A stretch of DNA of 42,739 bases from Lentisphaeria bacterium (lineage in GTDB: Bacteria > Verrucomicrobiota > Lentisphaeria > Victivallales > Victivallaceae), in assembly GCA_017454215.1 (NCBI GenBank), contig JAFTDL010000039.1:1-42739 (forward strand), in the 5' to 3' direction. This document shows, piece after piece, positions 40,838-42,739 of the stretch. The translations under genes and the position numbers were made by a program. Within the stretch, counting starts at the first letter, position 1; the number at the start of each line of letters is the position of its first letter. Below the pieces are notes generated by a model, which saw only the letters and a program-made list of their open reading frames with translations, was not told the origin of the DNA and ran no database searches.

Positions 40838-41940
40838 TCGCAGCTTTTGAGCAATTCCTGTCTGAAAACTTCGAATCCGGCGTTTGCGGGATACGCGCCG
40901 AGGACTTTGCCCGCCCTGAAAAGCAGGACCTGTTCTCCGGATCGGCTGCCGGCGATGCCCAGATCGGCGTCCTTTGCCTCCCCCGGACCGTTGACGGGAC
41001 AGCCCATGACGGCGATCCTGCGCAGATTTATCCTTTTGCCGGAGTTTTTGATCTCCTGAACCAGTTTTTCCACGCGGTCGGCCAGTCCCGGCAGATCGAT
41101 CTCGGTCCTGCCGCAGGTGGGGCACGAAACGATCTCGGGGGCCGCCTCGCGGAGTCCGCAGCTTTCGAGGATGGCCAGCCCCGTCAGGATCTCCTCCTCG
41201 GGCGGCGCGGTGAGGCTGACGCGCAGGGTGTCGCCGATGCCTTCGAGCAGCAGCGCGCCGATGCCGCAGGCGGATTTTATGACGCCGCGTTTGCGCGTCC
41301 CGGCTTCGGTGACCCCCAGATGCAGCGGATAATCGGTCCGCCGCGCGAATTCTCTGTACGCCGCGGCCGTGACGGGGACGCTGGAGCTTTTGAGTGCGAC
41401 TTTGATGGCCGAAACGCCCGTTTTTTCAAGTTGATCGCATTGGCGCAGCGCGGCTTCCACCAATGCGGAGACCAATGCGTCGTCGTGGGGCATGCCCTGC
41501 GCCATTTTTTTCTTGACGGCCTCGGTCCCCACGCTGCCGGAGTTGACGCCGACGCGAATCGGGATGCCGTGCGCCTTGGCCGCCTCCGCCACCGGACGGA
41601 GCTGACGCGCATCGCGCACCAGTCCCGGATTGAGCCGCACCGCCGCCGCGCCCGCTTCGATGGCGCCGACCGCGGCGGAGGCGTCGAACTGGATGTCGGC
41701 CACCACGGGAACGGGACTTGCGGCGCAGATGGTCTTCAGCCCCGCGATGTCCCGTTCGTTGTCCACCGCGGCGCGGATGATGTCGCATCCCAGCGCCGCG
41801 AGGCGTTCGATCTGGGCCAGGGTGGACTCCGGATCGCGGGTCGGCGTGTCGGTCATCGACTGGACCGAAACCGGCGCGTCTCCGCCGACGGGCACGCGTC
41901 CCACGAAGATCTTACGGCTTTTGCGGCGACGGATCGGCAT
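40834..41940 (-). CDS. ispG: 4-hydroxy-3-methylbut-2-en-1-yl diphosphate synthase
   Basis: [4Fe-4S] enzyme of the MEP isoprenoid pathway. It is 368 aa, the short bacterial type. Motifs: VSVQSMTDTPTRD, VADIQFDAS, RLNPGLV, RVGVNSGSVG, and the cluster cysteines in ISCPTCGRTEIDL (two) and VMGCPVNGPGEAKDADLG (one), plus the Glu of GPGE. It overlaps rseP by 29 nt at its start and the glycosyltransferase by 4 nt at its end. In many bacteria dxr-rseP-ispG is a conserved order, so dxr is likely just beyond the window. Confidence 0.97.
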   Translation of the reverse strand: MPIRRRKSRKIFVGRVPVGGDAPVSVQSMTDTPTRDPESTLAQIERLAALGCDIIRAAVDNERDIAGLKTICAASPVPVVADIQFDASAAVGAIEAGAAAVRLNPGLVRDARQLRPVAEAAKAHGIPIRVGVNSGSVGTEAVKKKMAQGMPHDDALVSALVEAALRQCDQLEKTGVSAIKVALKSSSVPVTAAAYREFARRTDYPLHLGVTEAGTRKRGVIKSACGIGALLLEGIGDTLRVSLTAPPEEEILTGLAILESCGLREAAPEIVSCPTCGRTEIDLPGLADRVEKLVQEIKNSGKRINLRRIAVMGCPVNGPGEAKDADLGIAGSRSGEQVLLFRAGKVLGAYPANAGFEVFRQELLKSCE

Positions 41941-42739
41941 TGTTCTGCTCCGCTTGCGGTTGAGGTTGTTCCTGCGGGAAAAACTCCCTGAACAGCCGGC
42001 GGCTGTCCGAGAAGGTCACGTAGATCATAAGTCCGATCAGCAGGGCCACGAAGACGTTCGAGAGGGCCTTGATGACGACATTGGGCAGAGGACGGCCCGC
42101 GGCCATTTCGATGATGCCGAAGAGGATGTGTCCTCCGTCCAGCACGGGGAAGGGCAGCAGGTTGAAAATGGCCAGCGCGAAGGAGATCACCACGGTGAAG
42201 TAGATGCCGCTGATGAGAGACGACTTGTGGACCGAATTGAAGAGCACCATGCCGATGCCCAGAGGACCCGACATGTGACTGGGCTTGATGGAACTCTGCT
42301 TCTCGGTGAACCCCAGTTTGTTGCCGATGCCGATCACGATGCCGCGCAGGGATTTCCAGCTCATGTCGATGGTGGAGACGAAAAGCTGCCACGGCGTGGG
42401 GTGGTCCAGCAGCAGAATGCTCACGCCGATGGTGCGGGGAATGATCTTGCGGGCGGCAACGGTCAGTTCCAGCACCTTTCCTCCGCGGGAGCAGCGCAGT
42501 TTGAAGGGGGCGTCTTTCTTTTCCTGAACCGCCATGATGAAGTCCGCGGGGGCGGCGGTCTCGCGGCCGTCGACGGCCAGCAGTATGTCTCCGGCCCGGA
42601 GTCCGGCCTTCTCCGCGGGCAGACCCGGACGGGCCTGAACGACCAGCGCTCCCTTGCCCGATTCGGGCGGCCGGATGTCCGCGCCGATGAGATAGCGGTT
42701 GAATTCCTCGCTCAAGCCGGGAATGGGCGCGGGCGAGAC
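41912..42739 (-). CDS. rseP: RseP-like site-2 protease, C-terminal part
   Basis: Intramembrane M50 metalloprotease acting in regulated intramembrane proteolysis. The frame is open to the last base of the window, so the N-terminal HEXXH helix is not seen. Visible are a PDZ-like domain (LPAEKAGLRAGDILLAVDG), a SHMSGPLGIGMV-type segment, the third metal-ligand motif NLLPFPVLDGGHILFG (Asp as zinc ligand), and a last transmembrane helix (NVFVALLIGLMIYVTF). A Gln/Pro-rich tail ends the protein. It overlaps ispG by 29 nt. Confidence 0.92.
   Translation of the reverse strand, partial: VSPAPIPGLSEEFNRYLIGADIRPPESGKGALVVQARPGLPAEKAGLRAGDILLAVDGRETAAPADFIMAVQEKKDAPFKLRCSRGGKVLELTVAARKIIPRTIGVSILLLDHPTPWQLFVSTIDMSWKSLRGIVIGIGNKLGFTEKQSSIKPSHMSGPLGIGMVLFNSVHKSSLISGIYFTVVISFALAIFNLLPFPVLDGGHILFGIIEMAAGRPLPNVVIKALSNVFVALLIGLMIYVTFSDSRRLFREFFPQEQPQPQAEQNNADPSPQKP

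Noticed and set aside
1-42739. tRNA, rRNA, CRISPR, phage or insertion-sequence genes
   Set aside because: I looked for tRNA-like cloverleaf sequence in the gaps, spaced identical repeats, and transposase or integrase motifs, and saw none. Codon use and GC look uniform.

Overview
This 42.7 kb window reads as chromosomal DNA from a GC-rich, Gram-negative, probably anaerobic bacterium. It has a complete KDO block (kdsA, kdsB, kdsC), heptose-activation genes, an LptC/LptA-like protein, SurA-like and RseP-like envelope proteins, a phosphatidylserine pathway, a zinc-ribbon Ser/Thr kinase and an ATP-driven Fe-S reductase of the 2-hydroxyacyl-CoA dehydratase class. Taken together this suggests the Planctomycetes-Verrucomicrobia-Lentisphaerae group, with Lentisphaerota my best guess. 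That placement is inference from gene content; there is no rRNA in the window. TGA is an ordinary stop here, since rpoC, rpsG, rpsJ and many other genes end in it.

Layout. (1) Positions 1-7876, plus strand: the 3' end of rpoC, then rpsL-rpsG-fusA-rpsJ-rplC-rplD-rplW-rplB-rpsS. This is the str and S10 operons joined, without tuf and cut off after rpsS. A 182-nt structured gap separates rpsJ from rplC. (2) 7877-8375: 499 nt without a convincing gene, holding tandem terminators, a 61-nt direct repeat, a hairpin and a perfect 18-bp palindrome. (3) 8376-8918: an orphan gene. (4) 8881-16896, minus strand: an envelope operon transcribed as small membrane protein, heptose kinase (interrupted by an in-frame TGA), kdsB, kdsA, kdsC, a 788-aa LptC/LptA-like protein, an HPr-like protein and a GT-C glycosyltransferase with TPRs. 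Most joints overlap by 1 or 4 nt. (5) 16974-20899, minus strand: cupin, lysA, tsaB, a membrane-anchored unknown, dCMP deaminase, rfaE2. (6) 21098-26781, minus strand: a SurA-like lipoprotein and a Ser/Thr kinase form one unit. Downstream, from its own promoter, is a 692-aa activase/dehydratase fusion. (7) 27047-27931: a DUF2062 membrane protein convergent with a VOC protein. (8) 28093-36648, plus strand: purB, uxaC, purM, then a TerB-like/PerM membrane protein, a lipoprotein alpha/beta hydrolase and a DUF4105 membrane protein. (9) 36760-39221, plus strand: psd, pssA and a sugar-nucleotide SDR. (10) 39227-42739, minus strand: rseP (cut by the window end), ispG and a second GT-C glycosyltransferase.

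How the genes fit together. Regions 4 and 5 share the LPS inner-core task. KdsA/C/B make CMP-KDO, the two RfaE activities make ADP-heptose, the LptC/A-like protein would carry LPS across the periplasm, and the GT-C enzymes would add sugars from lipid-linked donors. Regions 6, 8, 9 and 10 add outer-membrane protein folding, phospholipid synthesis, isoprenoid precursor synthesis and regulated intramembrane proteolysis.

Several promoters share one pattern, TTGnAn-N17-TATATT. The items I would check first are the in-frame TGA in the heptose kinase, the multi-OstA LptC/A-like protein, the HPr-like gene inside the LPS operon, and the activase/dehydratase fusion with an extra four-cysteine motif.
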